Shown here piece after piece: positions 7,832 to 17,472 of a stretch of 34,094 nucleotides of DNA. Positions within the stretch are counted from its first letter, which is position 1. Each line of letters starts with the position of its first letter. The position numbers and the translations under genes are program-made. Location of the stretch: NCBI RefSeq assembly GCF_004684775.1, contig NZ_SRIC01000058.1, forward strand, positions 1-34,094, given 5' to 3'. The notes under the pieces were generated by a model, which had not been told where the DNA came from, ran no database searches, and saw only the letters and a program-made list of their open reading frames with translations. Source of the DNA: Streptomyces sp. MZ04. GTDB lineage: Bacteria > Actinomycetota > Actinomycetes > Streptomycetales > Streptomycetaceae.

Positions 7832-9673
7832 ATGCGCTCACTCAGGTCCGCGGCGGCAGCGCTGCTCGTCCTCGCGGCGGCGCTCACGGCTTGCACCCAG
7901 GAGGGCGGCCGGGTCGACATGGGGCCCACGGGCGGCACTCCGGTCGAGGGCGGCACCGCGACGATGGCGCTGCCGCCCGCCGCGACACCGAACTGGATCT
8001 TCCCGATCGGCGCGCCCGGCTACGGCGGCTCGTACAACTACGGGATCCTCTCGCTGTTCTTCACGCCCGTGTACGACGCCGTGCAGGACGCCGACAAGGG
8101 CGAGTTGACCACGCACGGCCCGAGCACCCTGGGCCTCGAACCGAAGTTCAGCGACGGCAACAAGACCGTGACCATGCCGCTGCGCGAGGGCGTCAAGTGG
8201 TCCGACGGGAAGCCGGTCACCGCCCGCGACATCGAGTTCTGGTTCAACCTCGTCAAGGCCGACAAGGCGAGCTGGAGCAACTACTCGGTCGGCACCATGC
8301 CCGACAACGTCAAGCGCTTCGAGACCGTCGACGACCACACCGTCCGGCTGCGGCTGACCCGCGCGTACAACCCCGACTGGTTCGCCGCCAACCAGCTCAC
8401 CCTGATGCGCGCGATGCCCCAGCACGCCTGGGACGCGAAGACCGAGGGCGGGAAGATCGCCGACTGGGACCGCACGAAGGCGGGCGCCAAGGCGGTCTTC
8501 GCGCGGCTCACCCGGCACGCCAAGAGCCTCGGCTCCTACGGCACCGACCCGCTCTGGAAGACCGTCAACGGCCCCTGGAAGCTCGCCGGGTGGCGTGACA
8601 ACGGCCAGGTCACCATCGTCCCGAACGAGAAGTACACCGGCCCGAAGTCCCAGCGCCCGCACCTGGACAAGGTCGTCTTCAAGCCCTTCACCACCGCCGA
8701 CTCCGAGTACAACGTGCTGCGTTCGGGCGGCGTGGACTACGGCTACATCCCGCCGTCCGTGATGGCGCAGAAGGGGAAGTTCGAGGAGAAGGGCTACCGC
8801 GTCGATCCGTGGGAGGGCTGGGCGGCGACGTACATCGTCTACAACTTCAACTCCACGCACGCGGGCCCGATGATGGACCAGCTCTACATCCGGCAGGCGA
8901 TGCAGCACCTCGTCGACCAGAAGGCGATGAGTGACGTCGTCTGGCAGGGCAGCGCGACGCCGACACTCGGCCCGGTGCCGGTGACGCCCAAGAGCCAGTA
9001 CCTGTCCCGGGCGATGGAGAAGAACCGGTACCCCTTCTCCGTGGACAAGGCGCGTCGGCTGCTCACGGCCCACGGCTGGAAGACCGAGGACGGCACCGCG
9101 CGCTGCGTACGCCCCGGAACGGGCGACGACCAGTGCGGCAAGGGCATCGCGAGGAACGCCCCGCTCGAACTCACCCTGCTCTCCCAGTCCGGCTCCACCG
9201 AGACGACGAACATGATGCAGGAGCTGAAGTCCTCGCTCTCCAAGGCCGGGATCGATCTCACCGTGCGCCAGCAGCCGCTGAACTCGGTGCTCGGCAACTC
9301 CGTCCCCTGCAAGGCCAAGGACCCCGGCTGCGACTGGGACATGTCGTTCTTCGGGACGGCCGGCAGCTGGTACTACCCGCTCAACCCCAGCGGCGAGCAA
9401 CTCTTCTCGACCGGCGCGTCGGCCAACTTCGGCAACTACAGCGACAAGAGGGCCGACCGGATCATCCGGGGCGTGCAGTACTCCCCCGACATGAAGTCCG
9501 TGCACGAGTACGGCGAGTACCTCGCCGAGCAGCTTCCCGTGATGTGGATGCCCAACCCGGCGTACCAAGTCTCCGTGATCCGCAACGACTTGCGGGGTGT
9601 CGGGCAGAACCCGACCGTCACCTTCGCGCCGCAGGACTGGTACTACGTCAAGAAGAAGGGAGCCGAGAAGTGA
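7832..9673 (+). CDS. Oligopeptide ABC importer substrate-binding lipoprotein (SBP family 5)
   Basis: A 613-residue lipoprotein that captures a peptide-like ligand outside the membrane and delivers it to the permeases downstream. ATG 7832 is preceded by GGAGG 9 bases upstream; an upstream in-frame start at 7754 would place an implausible arginine-rich stretch before the signal peptide. Residues 1-20 are the signal sequence, with lipobox LTAC and lipidated C21. The rest has the family-5 pattern: TMPLREGVKWSDGKPVTARD near the N-terminal lobe, then the central FNPhe-rich hinge and YIRQAMQHLVDQ. It overlaps the first permease by four bases (GTGA). The ligand cannot be read from sequence; the divergent peptidase-regulator fusion suggests a peptide. 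Confidence 0.92.
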   Translation: MRSLRSAAAALLVLAAALTACTQEGGRVDMGPTGGTPVEGGTATMALPPAATPNWIFPIGAPGYGGSYNYGILSLFFTPVYDAVQDADKGELTTHGPSTLGLEPKFSDGNKTVTMPLREGVKWSDGKPVTARDIEFWFNLVKADKASWSNYSVGTMPDNVKRFETVDDHTVRLRLTRAYNPDWFAANQLTLMRAMPQHAWDAKTEGGKIADWDRTKAGAKAVFARLTRHAKSLGSYGTDPLWKTVNGPWKLAGWRDNGQVTIVPNEKYTGPKSQRPHLDKVVFKPFTTADSEYNVLRSGGVDYGYIPPSVMAQKGKFEEKGYRVDPWEGWAATYIVYNFNSTHAGPMMDQLYIRQAMQHLVDQKAMSDVVWQGSATPTLGPVPVTPKSQYLSRAMEKNRYPFSVDKARRLLTAHGWKTEDGTARCVRPGTGDDQCGKGIARNAPLELTLLSQSGSTETTNMMQELKSSLSKAGIDLTVRQQPLNSVLGNSVPCKAKDPGCDWDMSFFGTAGSWYYPLNPSGEQLFSTGASANFGNYSDKRADRIIRGVQYSPDMKSVHEYGEYLAEQLPVMWMPNPAYQVSVIRNDLRGVGQNPTVTFAPQDWYYVKKKGAEK

Positions 9674-10620
9674 CCGGCTTTCTGGTCAAGCGCTTCCTTC
9701 AGGCGCTCGTCGTGCTGTTCCTGGTCTCCGTCATCGTCTTCACGCTCCTGCACATGCTGCCCGGCGGACCGGCGCGCGCCATCCTCGGCCCGAAGGGCAC
9801 CCCGCAGCAGATCGAGCACTTCAACCACCAGCAGGGATACGACCGTTCACTGCCCGCGCAGTACGTGATGTATCTGAAGCGGCTGTTCACGGGCGACCTG
9901 GGCGAGTCCTTCAAGCTCAACTCGCCGGTCTTCGAGCTGCTCAAGCAGCGGCTGCCGAAGACGCTGCTCCTGACGGTCCTGTCCACCGTGCTCGCGGTGA
10001 TCATCGCGGTGCCGCTCGGTCTGCTGCAGGCCGTGCGGCGCGGCAAGGCATCGGACTACGCGCTGACGGGGCTCGCCTTCCTGCTGTACGCGACGCCGGT
10101 GTTCTTCCTCGGCCTCATCATGATCATCCTGTTCGCGCAGGTGATGCCGATCCTCCCGGCGGAGGCGCCGCAGGGCGAGACGATCGGTGAACTCCTCGGC
10201 GACTTCACGGGGTTGATCCTTCCCGTCGTCACCATGGCGTTCGGCATCGTGGCGATGTTCAGCCGCTATATGCGCTCGGCGGTCCTCGACAACCTCACGG
10301 AGGAATACGTCCGCACGGCGATGGCCAAGGGGCAGTCGAACCGCCGGATCATGGTCCGGCATGTGCTGCGCAACGCGCTGATCCCGCTTGCCACGCTGCT
10401 CGGCCTCTATCTGCCCACCCTCTTCAGCGGCGCTCTCGTCGTCGAGTCGATGTTCAACTACCCCGGTATGGGGCTGCTGTTCTGGAACGCGGCGCAGGGC
10501 TCCGACTTCCCGGTGCTGCTCGGCGTGACGCTCGTCGTCGGCATCGCCACCGTCGTCGGCTCGCTGCTCACCGACATCCTGTACGCCGTCCTCGACCCCC
10601 GGATACGGAGCGTGGCATGA
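9670..10620 (+). CDS. Oligopeptide ABC importer permease, DppB type
   Basis: A 316-residue integral membrane protein starting at GTG 9670, overlapping the binding-protein stop codon. Its first helix, after FLVKRFLQALVVLF, and the following LPGGPARAILG are typical of the DppB/OppB permease. About six membrane helices are visible. The cytoplasmic coupling loop EYVRTAMAKGQSNRRIMVRH is the EAA motif that contacts the ATPase. It pairs with the DppC-type permease that follows, again with a four-base overlap. Confidence 0.93.
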   Translation: MTGFLVKRFLQALVVLFLVSVIVFTLLHMLPGGPARAILGPKGTPQQIEHFNHQQGYDRSLPAQYVMYLKRLFTGDLGESFKLNSPVFELLKQRLPKTLLLTVLSTVLAVIIAVPLGLLQAVRRGKASDYALTGLAFLLYATPVFFLGLIMIILFAQVMPILPAEAPQGETIGELLGDFTGLILPVVTMAFGIVAMFSRYMRSAVLDNLTEEYVRTAMAKGQSNRRIMVRHVLRNALIPLATLLGLYLPTLFSGALVVESMFNYPGMGLLFWNAAQGSDFPVLLGVTLVVGIATVVGSLLTDILYAVLDPRIRSVA

Positions 10621-11519
10621 GCACCGCGACCGCCGCTGTCACCCCAGGGCACGAGGAAGCCGCGCAGGCCACGCCCTCACTCGCCCGCCGCACCCTCCAG
10701 GTCTTCACCGGCAACAAACTCGCCCTGACGGGCGTGGTGGTCCTGGTCCTCCTCCTCGCCTTCAGCTACCTCGGGCCGCTCCTCCACTCCACCGAGCAGG
10801 TGCACACCGACCTCACCCAGGCCAACCTCGCGCCGGGCAGCTCCGGCCATCTCCTGGGCACGACCGACCTCGGCTACGACATGATCGGGCGGCTGATGGT
10901 CGCCGGGCAGACGTCGCTCGAAATCGGCCTGGCGGCGGGCCTGTTGGCGACGCTCTTCGGGACCGTGTACGGGGCGGTCGCCGGGTATTTCGGCGGCTGG
11001 GTGGACGCAACGATGATGCGGATCACCGACGCCGCGCTCGCGATCCCCGCGATGTTCCTGCTCGTCGTGGTCGCCGCGATCATCACGCCCAGCAAGGGCG
11101 TCCTCATCCTCGTCATCGCCTCGGTGGCCTGGCTCTCCCCCGCCCGTCTGGTGCGCGGCGAGGCGCTCTCGCTGCGCGACCGCGAGTACGTCCAGGCGAT
11201 GCGGATGATGGGCGGCGGCGGTGCGCGGGCCGTGTTCAAGCACATCGTGCCGAACGCCATCGGCACGGTCATCGTCAACTGCACCTTCCAGATCGCCGAC
11301 GCCATCCTCTACGTCAGCTATCTCGCCTTCCTGGGGCTGAGCATCCCGCCGCCGTCGGCGGACTGGGGCTCGATGCTGTCGGCCGGCATCACCTACACCC
11401 AGAACGGCTACTGGTGGCTGATCTTCCCGCCGGGCATCGCGATCGTCCTGGTCGTCGCCGCGTTCAACTTCATCGGCGACGGGCTGCGGGACGCGTTCGA
11501 AGTGCGGCTGCGGAAGTAA
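10617..11519 (+). CDS. Oligopeptide ABC importer permease, DppC type
   Basis: A 300-residue membrane protein, start ATG 10617 overlapping the previous stop (ATGA). After a cytoplasmic N-terminal tail of about 40 residues the first helix begins (LALTGVVVLVLLLAFSYLG). The periplasmic segment ends in LLGTTDLGYDMIGRLM, the usual DppC/OppC signature. The EAA coupling loop is EYVQAMRMMGGGGARAVFKH. It forms the heterodimeric channel with the upstream permease; 13 bases separate it from the ATPase gene. Confidence 0.93.
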   Translation: MSTATAAVTPGHEEAAQATPSLARRTLQVFTGNKLALTGVVVLVLLLAFSYLGPLLHSTEQVHTDLTQANLAPGSSGHLLGTTDLGYDMIGRLMVAGQTSLEIGLAAGLLATLFGTVYGAVAGYFGGWVDATMMRITDAALAIPAMFLLVVVAAIITPSKGVLILVIASVAWLSPARLVRGEALSLRDREYVQAMRMMGGGGARAVFKHIVPNAIGTVIVNCTFQIADAILYVSYLAFLGLSIPPPSADWGSMLSAGITYTQNGYWWLIFPPGIAIVLVVAAFNFIGDGLRDAFEVRLRK

Positions 11520-11532
11520 GGGAGAAACAGAT

Positions 11533-13596
11533 ATGACCGAGCCTCTGCTCACGATAGAAGACCTGCGCGTCGACATCGCCTCGCGCGAGCGCACCGTCCA
11601 CGCCCTCGACGGCATTTCGCTGGAACTCGCGCCCGGCGAGGCCCTGGGCGTCGTGGGCGAGTCGGGCTGCGGCAAGACGATGACCGCGCTCAGCGTCCTC
11701 GGACTCCTGCCGCCCGGCGGCGAAGTCACCGGCGGACGCGTCCTGTTCGACGGCACGGACCTGGCCGCGGCCCCCGCGCCCGTCCTTCAGGACGTACGCG
11801 GCAACACCATCGGCATGGTCTTCCAGGACCCGCTGACCTCCCTCAACCCCACGATGACGATCGGCGCGCAGGTGGCCGAGCCGCTCCTGCTGCACCGCAC
11901 CGGTCTGGGCAGGAAGGAAGCCTGGGCACGCGCCGAGGAGATGCTGCGCCTGGTCGGCATGCCACAGCCCGCCGAGCGCATGAAGGCGTATCCGCACCAA
12001 CTGTCGGGCGGCATGCGCCAGCGCGTCGCGATCGCCATGGCCCTGGTCTGCGAGCCGAAGCTGCTGATCGCCGACGAGCCGACGACCGCGCTCGACGTGA
12101 CGACGCAGCACCAGATCCTGGAGCTGATCGACGGCCTGCGTCAGCGGCTCGGCATGGCGATGATCCTGGTCACCCACGACCTGGGCGTCATCGCCAACCG
12201 GGTCGACCGCGTCGCGGTGATGTACGCGGGGAAAGTCGCCGAACAGTCCGACGTGCGCGGCCTGTTCGCCAGACCGAGGCACCGCTACACGGAGGCCCTG
12301 TTCGCCTCCCTCCCCGAGCGGGCCGCGGACAACGGCACCGAGCTCCACACCATCCCCGGCCTGCCGCCGAACCTCGCGGTGCGCCCCACGGGGTGCCGGT
12401 TCGCGCCCCGCTGCACCTTCGCCACGGACGAGTGCCGCACACAGGAACCACCGCTCGCGGACGATGAAGTGGGGGGCGAAGTGGGGGGCGAAAAGAACCA
12501 AGCGCACCGGTTCGCGTGCTTCCACCCGGTGCCGGACGACGCGTCCGAGGACGAGGTCGTGCTCCCGGCGGCCGTGCCCGCCCCCGGCGCCCCCGGTGAC
12601 GTACTCCTCGAACTCGACGCGCTGGTCAAGGAGTTCCCCCTCAAGGGCGGCGCCTTCTCGCGCCGCCGGGGCACGGTCAGCGCGGTCGGCGGGGTGTCCC
12701 TGGAGATCCGCAGGGGCGAGACGTTCGGCATGGTCGGCGAGTCCGGGTGCGGCAAGACGACGCTCGGGCGGATCGTCGCGGGCCTGGAGGAGCCGACGGC
12801 GGGGCGCGTGCGCTTCGACGGCGGCGACCCGGCGGACATGTCACGGGCCGAGCGGCGGGCGCACCGGCGGCGTGTACAGCTGATGTTCCAGGACTCCACG
12901 GCCGCCATGGACCCCCGCATGCGGGTCGGGGAGATCCTGCGGGAGCCGCTGGTCATCCAGGGCGTCGGCAGCCGGGCCGAGCAGGAGGAGCGGATCGCCC
13001 GACTCCTGGACGCGGTGGGCCTGCCGCGCGGTGCCGTGCACCGCTATCCGCACGAGTTCTCCGGCGGGCAGCGGCAACGCCTCGGCCTGGCACGGGCGTT
13101 GACGCTCTCCCCCGATCTGGTGGTCGCCGACGAGCCGGTCTCCGCGCTCGACGTGTCCGTCCAGGCGCAGATCCTGAACCTGATGCGGGAGCTGCAGCGG
13201 GAACGCGGCCTGACCTATCTGTTCATCTCGCACGACCTGGCCGTCGTACGTCATCTGGCGGACACGGTCGGCGTGATGTACCTCGGCAAGCTGGTGGAGT
13301 CGGGCCCCGCCGAGCAGGTGTACGCCCATCCGCTGCACCCCTACACGCGCGGGCTCCTCGACACGGTCAACCTGCCGGACCCCGAGGCGGCGGCAGGCCT
13401 GGAACGCACGCCCCTGGCGGGCGAGACACCGTCGGCCGCGAAGCCCCCTTCGGGCTGCCGTTTCCGCACCCGGTGCCCGGTGGCCCAGGAGGTGTGCTCG
13501 ACCACGGACCCGCCGGTGAGCACCCCGAACAGCACGGGACACCAGGTCGCGTGCCACTTCCCCCTGCCCGCGCCTCGGCTAGCGTCGACGGCGTGA
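11533..13596 (+). CDS. Fused double ATPase of oligopeptide importer (DppD-DppF type)
   Basis: A 687-residue protein with two complete ABC ATPase domains that power the importer. The first half has Walker A GESGCGKT (42-49), signature LSGGMRQR (157-164) and Walker B LLIADEP. The second has GESGCGKT (402-409), signature FSGGQRQR (509-516) and LVVADEP. Each half ends in the cysteine-rich oligopeptide-ATPase tail (GCRFAPRC at 287, GCRFRTRC at 641). Single-chain DppDF fusions are common in actinobacteria. Start ATG 11533 follows GGAGA. The linker around residue 315 carries a short duplication (EVGGEVGGE). The stop overlaps the methyltransferase start. Confidence 0.93.
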   Translation: MTEPLLTIEDLRVDIASRERTVHALDGISLELAPGEALGVVGESGCGKTMTALSVLGLLPPGGEVTGGRVLFDGTDLAAAPAPVLQDVRGNTIGMVFQDPLTSLNPTMTIGAQVAEPLLLHRTGLGRKEAWARAEEMLRLVGMPQPAERMKAYPHQLSGGMRQRVAIAMALVCEPKLLIADEPTTALDVTTQHQILELIDGLRQRLGMAMILVTHDLGVIANRVDRVAVMYAGKVAEQSDVRGLFARPRHRYTEALFASLPERAADNGTELHTIPGLPPNLAVRPTGCRFAPRCTFATDECRTQEPPLADDEVGGEVGGEKNQAHRFACFHPVPDDASEDEVVLPAAVPAPGAPGDVLLELDALVKEFPLKGGAFSRRRGTVSAVGGVSLEIRRGETFGMVGESGCGKTTLGRIVAGLEEPTAGRVRFDGGDPADMSRAERRAHRRRVQLMFQDSTAAMDPRMRVGEILREPLVIQGVGSRAEQEERIARLLDAVGLPRGAVHRYPHEFSGGQRQRLGLARALTLSPDLVVADEPVSALDVSVQAQILNLMRELQRERGLTYLFISHDLAVVRHLADTVGVMYLGKLVESGPAEQVYAHPLHPYTRGLLDTVNLPDPEAAAGLERTPLAGETPSAAKPPSGCRFRTRCPVAQEVCSTTDPPVSTPNSTGHQVACHFPLPAPRLASTA
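12466..12489 (+). repeat. 12-bp perfect tandem duplication in the ATPase linker
   Basis: GAAGTGGGGGGC occurs twice in succession inside the fused ATPase gene and encodes EVGGEVGG between the two ATPase domains. It keeps the frame, lies in a non-conserved linker and looks like a recent slippage product. Confidence 0.8.
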
Positions 13597-14516
13597 GACT
13601 CGCGGATGCCCTGACCCGCCGCCCGCTCGTGCTGGACGGCGGCCTCTCCAACCAGCTGGAGGCCGCCGGGCACGACCTGGGCGACGCCCTGTGGTCGGCG
13701 CGGCTCCTGGCCGACGAGCCGGAGGCGATCGCGGCGGCGCACCGGGCGTACTACGAGGCGGGCGCGGACATCGCCACCACGGCGAGCTATCAGGCGACGT
13801 TCGAGGGCTTCGCCGAGCAGGGCGTCGACTCGGCGGGCGCTGCCGAACTGCTGCGCCTGAGCGTGGAGTTGGCGCGGGGCGCGGGGGCGGGTGTCGGCCG
13901 GGAGGTGTGGGTGGCCGCCTCCGCGGGGCCCTACGGGGCGATGCTCGCCGACGGCTCGGAGTACCGCGGCCGCTACGGCCTGACCGTGGCCGAGCTGGAG
14001 CGTTTCCACCGCCCGCGCCTGGAGGTCCTTGCGGACGCGGCGCCGGACGTCCTCGCCCTGGAGACGGTGCCGGACACGGACGAGGCGCGGGCGCTGCTGC
14101 GCGCGGTCCGCGGCCTGGGCGTCCCCGCATGGCTCTCGTACACGGTCTCCGGCGGCTTCACCCGCGCGGGCCAGCCGCTGACCGAGGCCTTCGCGCTCGC
14201 GGCCGACGCCGACGAGATCCTCGCGGTGGGCGTCAACTGCTGCGACCCCCGTGACGCGGACGCGGCGGTGCGCCTTGCCGCGAGGATCACCGGAAAGCCG
14301 GTGGTGGTCTATCCCAACAGCGGCGAGACATGGGACGCGGCTGCCAAGAGGTGGCAGGGGCCCCAGCGCTTCAGCGCGGGCCGGGTCACCGGCTGGCGGG
14401 ATGCGGGGGCGCGGCTGATCGGCGGGTGCTGCCGGGTCGGCCCGGAGACGATCGCGGAGGTGGCCGGCGAGCTGGACACCCCCGCCGACCTGCGAGGACG
14501 TCCCGGGCGCGGGTGA
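13593..14516 (+). CDS. mmuM: Homocysteine S-methyltransferase (MmuM-like)
   Basis: A 307-residue zinc-dependent methyltransferase that uses S-methylmethionine or S-adenosylmethionine to methylate homocysteine to methionine. LVLDGGLSNQLEAAG is the N-terminal strand motif of the family. Zinc ligands are C216 in GVNCCDP and C279/C280 in GGCCR near the C-terminus. DIATTASYQATFEGF is the conserved substrate loop. GTG 13593 overlaps the ATPase stop by four bases, so it is the last cistron of the importer operon. That tie suggests the imported ligand might feed methionine metabolism, which is inference only. Length matches the family. Confidence 0.9.
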   Translation: MRLADALTRRPLVLDGGLSNQLEAAGHDLGDALWSARLLADEPEAIAAAHRAYYEAGADIATTASYQATFEGFAEQGVDSAGAAELLRLSVELARGAGAGVGREVWVAASAGPYGAMLADGSEYRGRYGLTVAELERFHRPRLEVLADAAPDVLALETVPDTDEARALLRAVRGLGVPAWLSYTVSGGFTRAGQPLTEAFALAADADEILAVGVNCCDPRDADAAVRLAARITGKPVVVYPNSGETWDAAAKRWQGPQRFSAGRVTGWRDAGARLIGGCCRVGPETIAEVAGELDTPADLRGRPGRG

Positions 14517-14579
14517 CTGTCAGTGCCGAGGTGCAGACTGGCTGATACCTGAGACAACGACGTCCGGAGGTGGCCACCC

Positions 14580-15671
14580 ATGGCCGACATCATCCTGACC
14601 GTAGGCACCCGCAAAGGTCTCTTCATCGGCCGCAAACGCGGTGGCGCCGGCACCTGGCAGTTCGACGACAAGCCGTACTTCAACGCCCAGGCCATCTACT
14701 CGGTGGCCATCGACACCCGCGGCGAAACCCCCCGGCTCCTGGTGGGCGGCGACAGCTCCCACTTCGGCCCCTCGGTCTTCCACTCCGACGACCTCGGCAG
14801 GACCTGGACGGAGCCCGCCAAGGCGGCCGTCAAGTTCCCCAAGGACACCGGCGCTTCCCTGGAGCGCGTCTGGCAACTGCACCCCGCGGCCGCCGAACCG
14901 GACGTCGTGTACGCGGGTACGGAACCGGCGGCGCTGTACAAGTCGCGGGACCGGGGCGAGACCTTCGAACTCGTACGCCCGCTCTGGGAGCACCCCACCC
15001 GCGACAAGTGGGTGCCGGGCGGCGGCGGAGAAGGCCTGCACACGGTCCTGACCGACCCCCGTGACGCGGACGCGGTGACGGTCGCCGTGTCCACCGCCGG
15101 AGTGTTCCGCACGCTGGACGGCGGCAGCAGCTGGGCCCCGTCGAACCACGGCGTCTCGGCGGTCTTCCTGCCCGAACCCGACCCGGAGTTCGGCCAGTGC
15201 GTGCACAAGGTGGCCCGGGACGCGGCCGACCCGGACCGCCTGTATCTGCAGAACCACTGGGGTGTGTTCCGCAGCGACGACTCGGGCGCGAACTGGACGG
15301 ACATCGGCGAGGGGCTGCCCTCCACCTTCGGCTTCGCCGTCGTCGCCCACCCGCACCGCGCGGACACCGCCTATGTCTTCCCGATCAACGCCGACATCGA
15401 CCGGGTCCCCGCCGACCACCGATGCCGCGTCTACCGCACGAGCGACGCGGGCAAGAGCTGGGAGCCGCTCAGCGCGGGCCTCCCTTCGGGCGACCACTAC
15501 GGCACGGTGCTGCGGGACGCGATGTGGAGCGACGGCCAGGACCCGGCGGGCATGTACTTCGGCAATCGCAACGGCGAGGTGTACGCGTCGGCGGACGACG
15601 GCGACAGCTGGCAGGAGCTGGCCTCGCACCTGCCGGACGTACTGTGCGTCAGGGCGGCGGCCATCGGTTGA
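14580..15671 (+). CDS. BNR/Asp-box beta-propeller protein, sialidase-like fold
   Basis: A 363-residue cytoplasmic protein built of beta-propeller blades. Six Asp-box-like turns are visible: SDDLGRTW, SRDRGETF, TLDGGSSW, SDDSGANW, TSDAGKSW and SADDGDSW. GGAGG lies upstream of ATG 14580. There is no signal peptide, and the catalytic arginine triad of true sialidases is not evident, so an enzymatic sialidase call would be unsafe. Related proteins are commonly annotated as exo-alpha-sialidase or VPS10-like repeat proteins; the function is not known to me. It stands alone between the importer operon and the glycosylase gene. Confidence 0.85.
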   Translation: MADIILTVGTRKGLFIGRKRGGAGTWQFDDKPYFNAQAIYSVAIDTRGETPRLLVGGDSSHFGPSVFHSDDLGRTWTEPAKAAVKFPKDTGASLERVWQLHPAAAEPDVVYAGTEPAALYKSRDRGETFELVRPLWEHPTRDKWVPGGGGEGLHTVLTDPRDADAVTVAVSTAGVFRTLDGGSSWAPSNHGVSAVFLPEPDPEFGQCVHKVARDAADPDRLYLQNHWGVFRSDDSGANWTDIGEGLPSTFGFAVVAHPHRADTAYVFPINADIDRVPADHRCRVYRTSDAGKSWEPLSAGLPSGDHYGTVLRDAMWSDGQDPAGMYFGNRNGEVYASADDGDSWQELASHLPDVLCVRAAAIG

Positions 15672-15704
15672 TCGACGCCCCCGTTACGGCAGTAGGGTGA
15701 CGCC

Positions 15705-16382
15705 GTGGCACCACGACCCTTGCATGAAATCGTCGAGGCGGGCTGGGCGAAGGCCCTCGAACCCGTCGCCGGAAAGATCACCGAGATGGGCGGCTTCCTG
15801 CGCGCGGAGATCGCCGCGGGACGCACCTACCTCCCGTCCGGGCCGAACGTGCTCCGCGCGTTCCAACAGCCCTTCGACGAGGTGCGGGTGCTGATCGTCG
15901 GCCAGGATCCCTACCCCACACCGGGGCACGCGGTGGGGTTGTCGTTCTCGGTCGCGCCCGAGGTGCGTCCGCTGCCCGGCAGCCTCATCAACATCTACCG
16001 CGAGATGGGCAGCGACCTGGGGCTCCCGCCGCCGTCGAACGGCGACCTCACGCCCTGGACCCAGCAGGGCGTCCTGCTGCTCAACAAGGCGCTCACCACG
16101 GCCCCCGGGCGCCCGGCGGCGCACCGGGGCAAGGGCTGGGAGGAGGTCACCGAGCAGGCGATCAAGGCGCTCGCCGCGCGCGGGCGGCCCCTCGTCTCCA
16201 TCCTGTGGGGGCGGGACGCCCGCAATCTGCGGCCGCTGCTCGGCCCGCTGCCCTCGGTGGAGTCCTCGCACCCCTCACCCATGTCGGCGGACCGCGGCTT
16301 CTTCGGCTCACGCCCCTTCAGCAGGGCCAATGAACTTCTGGTCCAGCAGGGCGCACAGCCGGTGGACTGGCGGCTGCCGTGA
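15705..16382 (+). CDS. ung: Family-1 uracil-DNA glycosylase
   Basis: A 225-residue DNA-repair enzyme that removes uracil from DNA to start base-excision repair. The water-activating loop is [17 protein letters not shown] with catalytic D68. The uracil-binding strand is LLLNKALTT, and the minor-groove loop [13 protein letters not shown] carries H189. In the well-studied enzymes this loop reads HPSPLS, with the leucine pushed into the helix; here a methionine takes that place. Start is GTG 15705, 33 bases after the propeller gene. Its stop overlaps the start of the kinase-like gene by four bases. Confidence 0.95.
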   Translation: MAPRPLHEIVEAGWAKALEPVAGKITEMGGFLRAEIAAGRTYLPSGPNVLRAFQQPFDEVRVLIVGQDPYPTPGHAVGLSFSVAPEVRPLPGSLINIYREMGSDLGLPPPSNGDLTPWTQQGVLLLNKALTTAPGRPAAHRGKGWEEVTEQAIKALAARGRPLVSILWGRDARNLRPLLGPLPSVESSHPSPMSADRGFFGSRPFSRANELLVQQGAQPVDWRLP

Positions 16383-17377
16383 CGGATCCCGGTGCGGGGT
16401 CCTACGTCCTCGGTGTGGACTCCGGGGGTTCGGGACTGCGGGCGGGCATCGCCGTGCCGGACGGCTCGGTGCCGTCCGTGCGGCTGAGCTCCGAGGAGCC
16501 GGTGCGCACCGGGCCCCGCGGCATCGACGCCTCGCACTTCCTCGAGCAACTCCTGCCCATGGCGAAGGAGTTGCTGGAGCGTGCGGGCTGCGGCAGCTTC
16601 TCGGCCGTCGCCGTCGGCGCCGCGGGCATGGCGACCCTCGGCGGCGAGCTCCGCGCCGAACTGCCGTCCGCCCTGCGCCAGTCCCTGGGCGTACGCCGCC
16701 TCGCGCTCGCCGCGGACGCCGTCACCGCGTACGCGGGTGCGCTCGGTGACCGTCCCGGCGCGGTCGTCGCCGCGGGCACCGGCATGATCGCGATCGGCAC
16801 GGACCTGGCGTCCTGGCGGCGGGCCGACGGCTGGGGGCATCTGCTCGGGGACTGCGGCGGCGGCGCGTGGATCGGCCGCGCGGGGCTCGACGCGGCGATG
16901 CGGGCGTTCGACGGGCGGCGCGGCGGTTCGGCCGCGCTGCGGGCCCGCGCCGAGGAATTGTTCGGCCCGCTGCCTGGTCTGCCGGGGCAGCTCTACCCGC
17001 GCACGGACCGGCCGGCCGTGCTCGCCTCGTTCGCGCCGGAGGTGGCGCGCTGCGCGCCGGACGACCCCGTCGCGGCGGGCATCCTGCGCGACGCCGCCGC
17101 GCACATCGCCGAGACGGCGGCGGCCGCCTGCCCGCCGCCCGCTGCGGGCACGGTCCGCGAAGTCGCCCTGACCGGTGGCCTGTTCAAGATGGGCGAGCCG
17201 CTCCTGACGCCCCTGCGCGCCGAACTCGCGAAGCAACTGCCCTCCGCACGCCAGGTCACGGCCGCCGGTGACCCGCTCGACGGCGCGGTGCGCATCGCCG
17301 CCGACGTCGCCGCGGACCGGCTCCGGCTGCCGCTCGATCCGCACATGCTCACCGTGCACACAGAGGGCGACAGTTGA
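16379..17377 (+). CDS. N-acetylglucosamine kinase-like BadF/BcrA-family ATPase
   Basis: A 332-residue sugar-kinase-fold protein. The phosphate-1 loop is [10 protein letters not shown] (14-23), the catalytic aspartate is D113 in [12 protein letters not shown], phosphate-2 is GTGMIAIG (133-140), and [16 protein letters not shown] (151-166) is the conserved glycine-rich stretch of the N-acetylglucosamine kinase group. It probably phosphorylates N-acetylglucosamine or a related amino sugar, perhaps from peptidoglycan turnover. GTG 16379 overlaps the glycosylase stop (GTGA), so the two are co-translated although their roles seem unrelated. Other BadF-type ATPases activate radical enzymes, but no partner is nearby. 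Confidence 0.85.
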   Translation: MTDPGAGSYVLGVDSGGSGLRAGIAVPDGSVPSVRLSSEEPVRTGPRGIDASHFLEQLLPMAKELLERAGCGSFSAVAVGAAGMATLGGELRAELPSALRQSLGVRRLALAADAVTAYAGALGDRPGAVVAAGTGMIAIGTDLASWRRADGWGHLLGDCGGGAWIGRAGLDAAMRAFDGRRGGSAALRARAEELFGPLPGLPGQLYPRTDRPAVLASFAPEVARCAPDDPVAAGILRDAAAHIAETAAAACPPPAAGTVREVALTGGLFKMGEPLLTPLRAELAKQLPSARQVTAAGDPLDGAVRIAADVAADRLRLPLDPHMLTVHTEGDS

Positions 17378-17472
17378 CCTCTACGTAACTCATAAGACAA
17401 AACCGGACGTATACCGCCCACCTGCACCCTCCCCGAACAGTGCGGCCCCTGAGACCAGTAGCATGCGGGGCC

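Noticed and set aside
14580..15671. True sialidase
   Set aside because: Asp-boxes are present, but the sialidase arginine triad, acid/base Asp and signal peptide are not evident.
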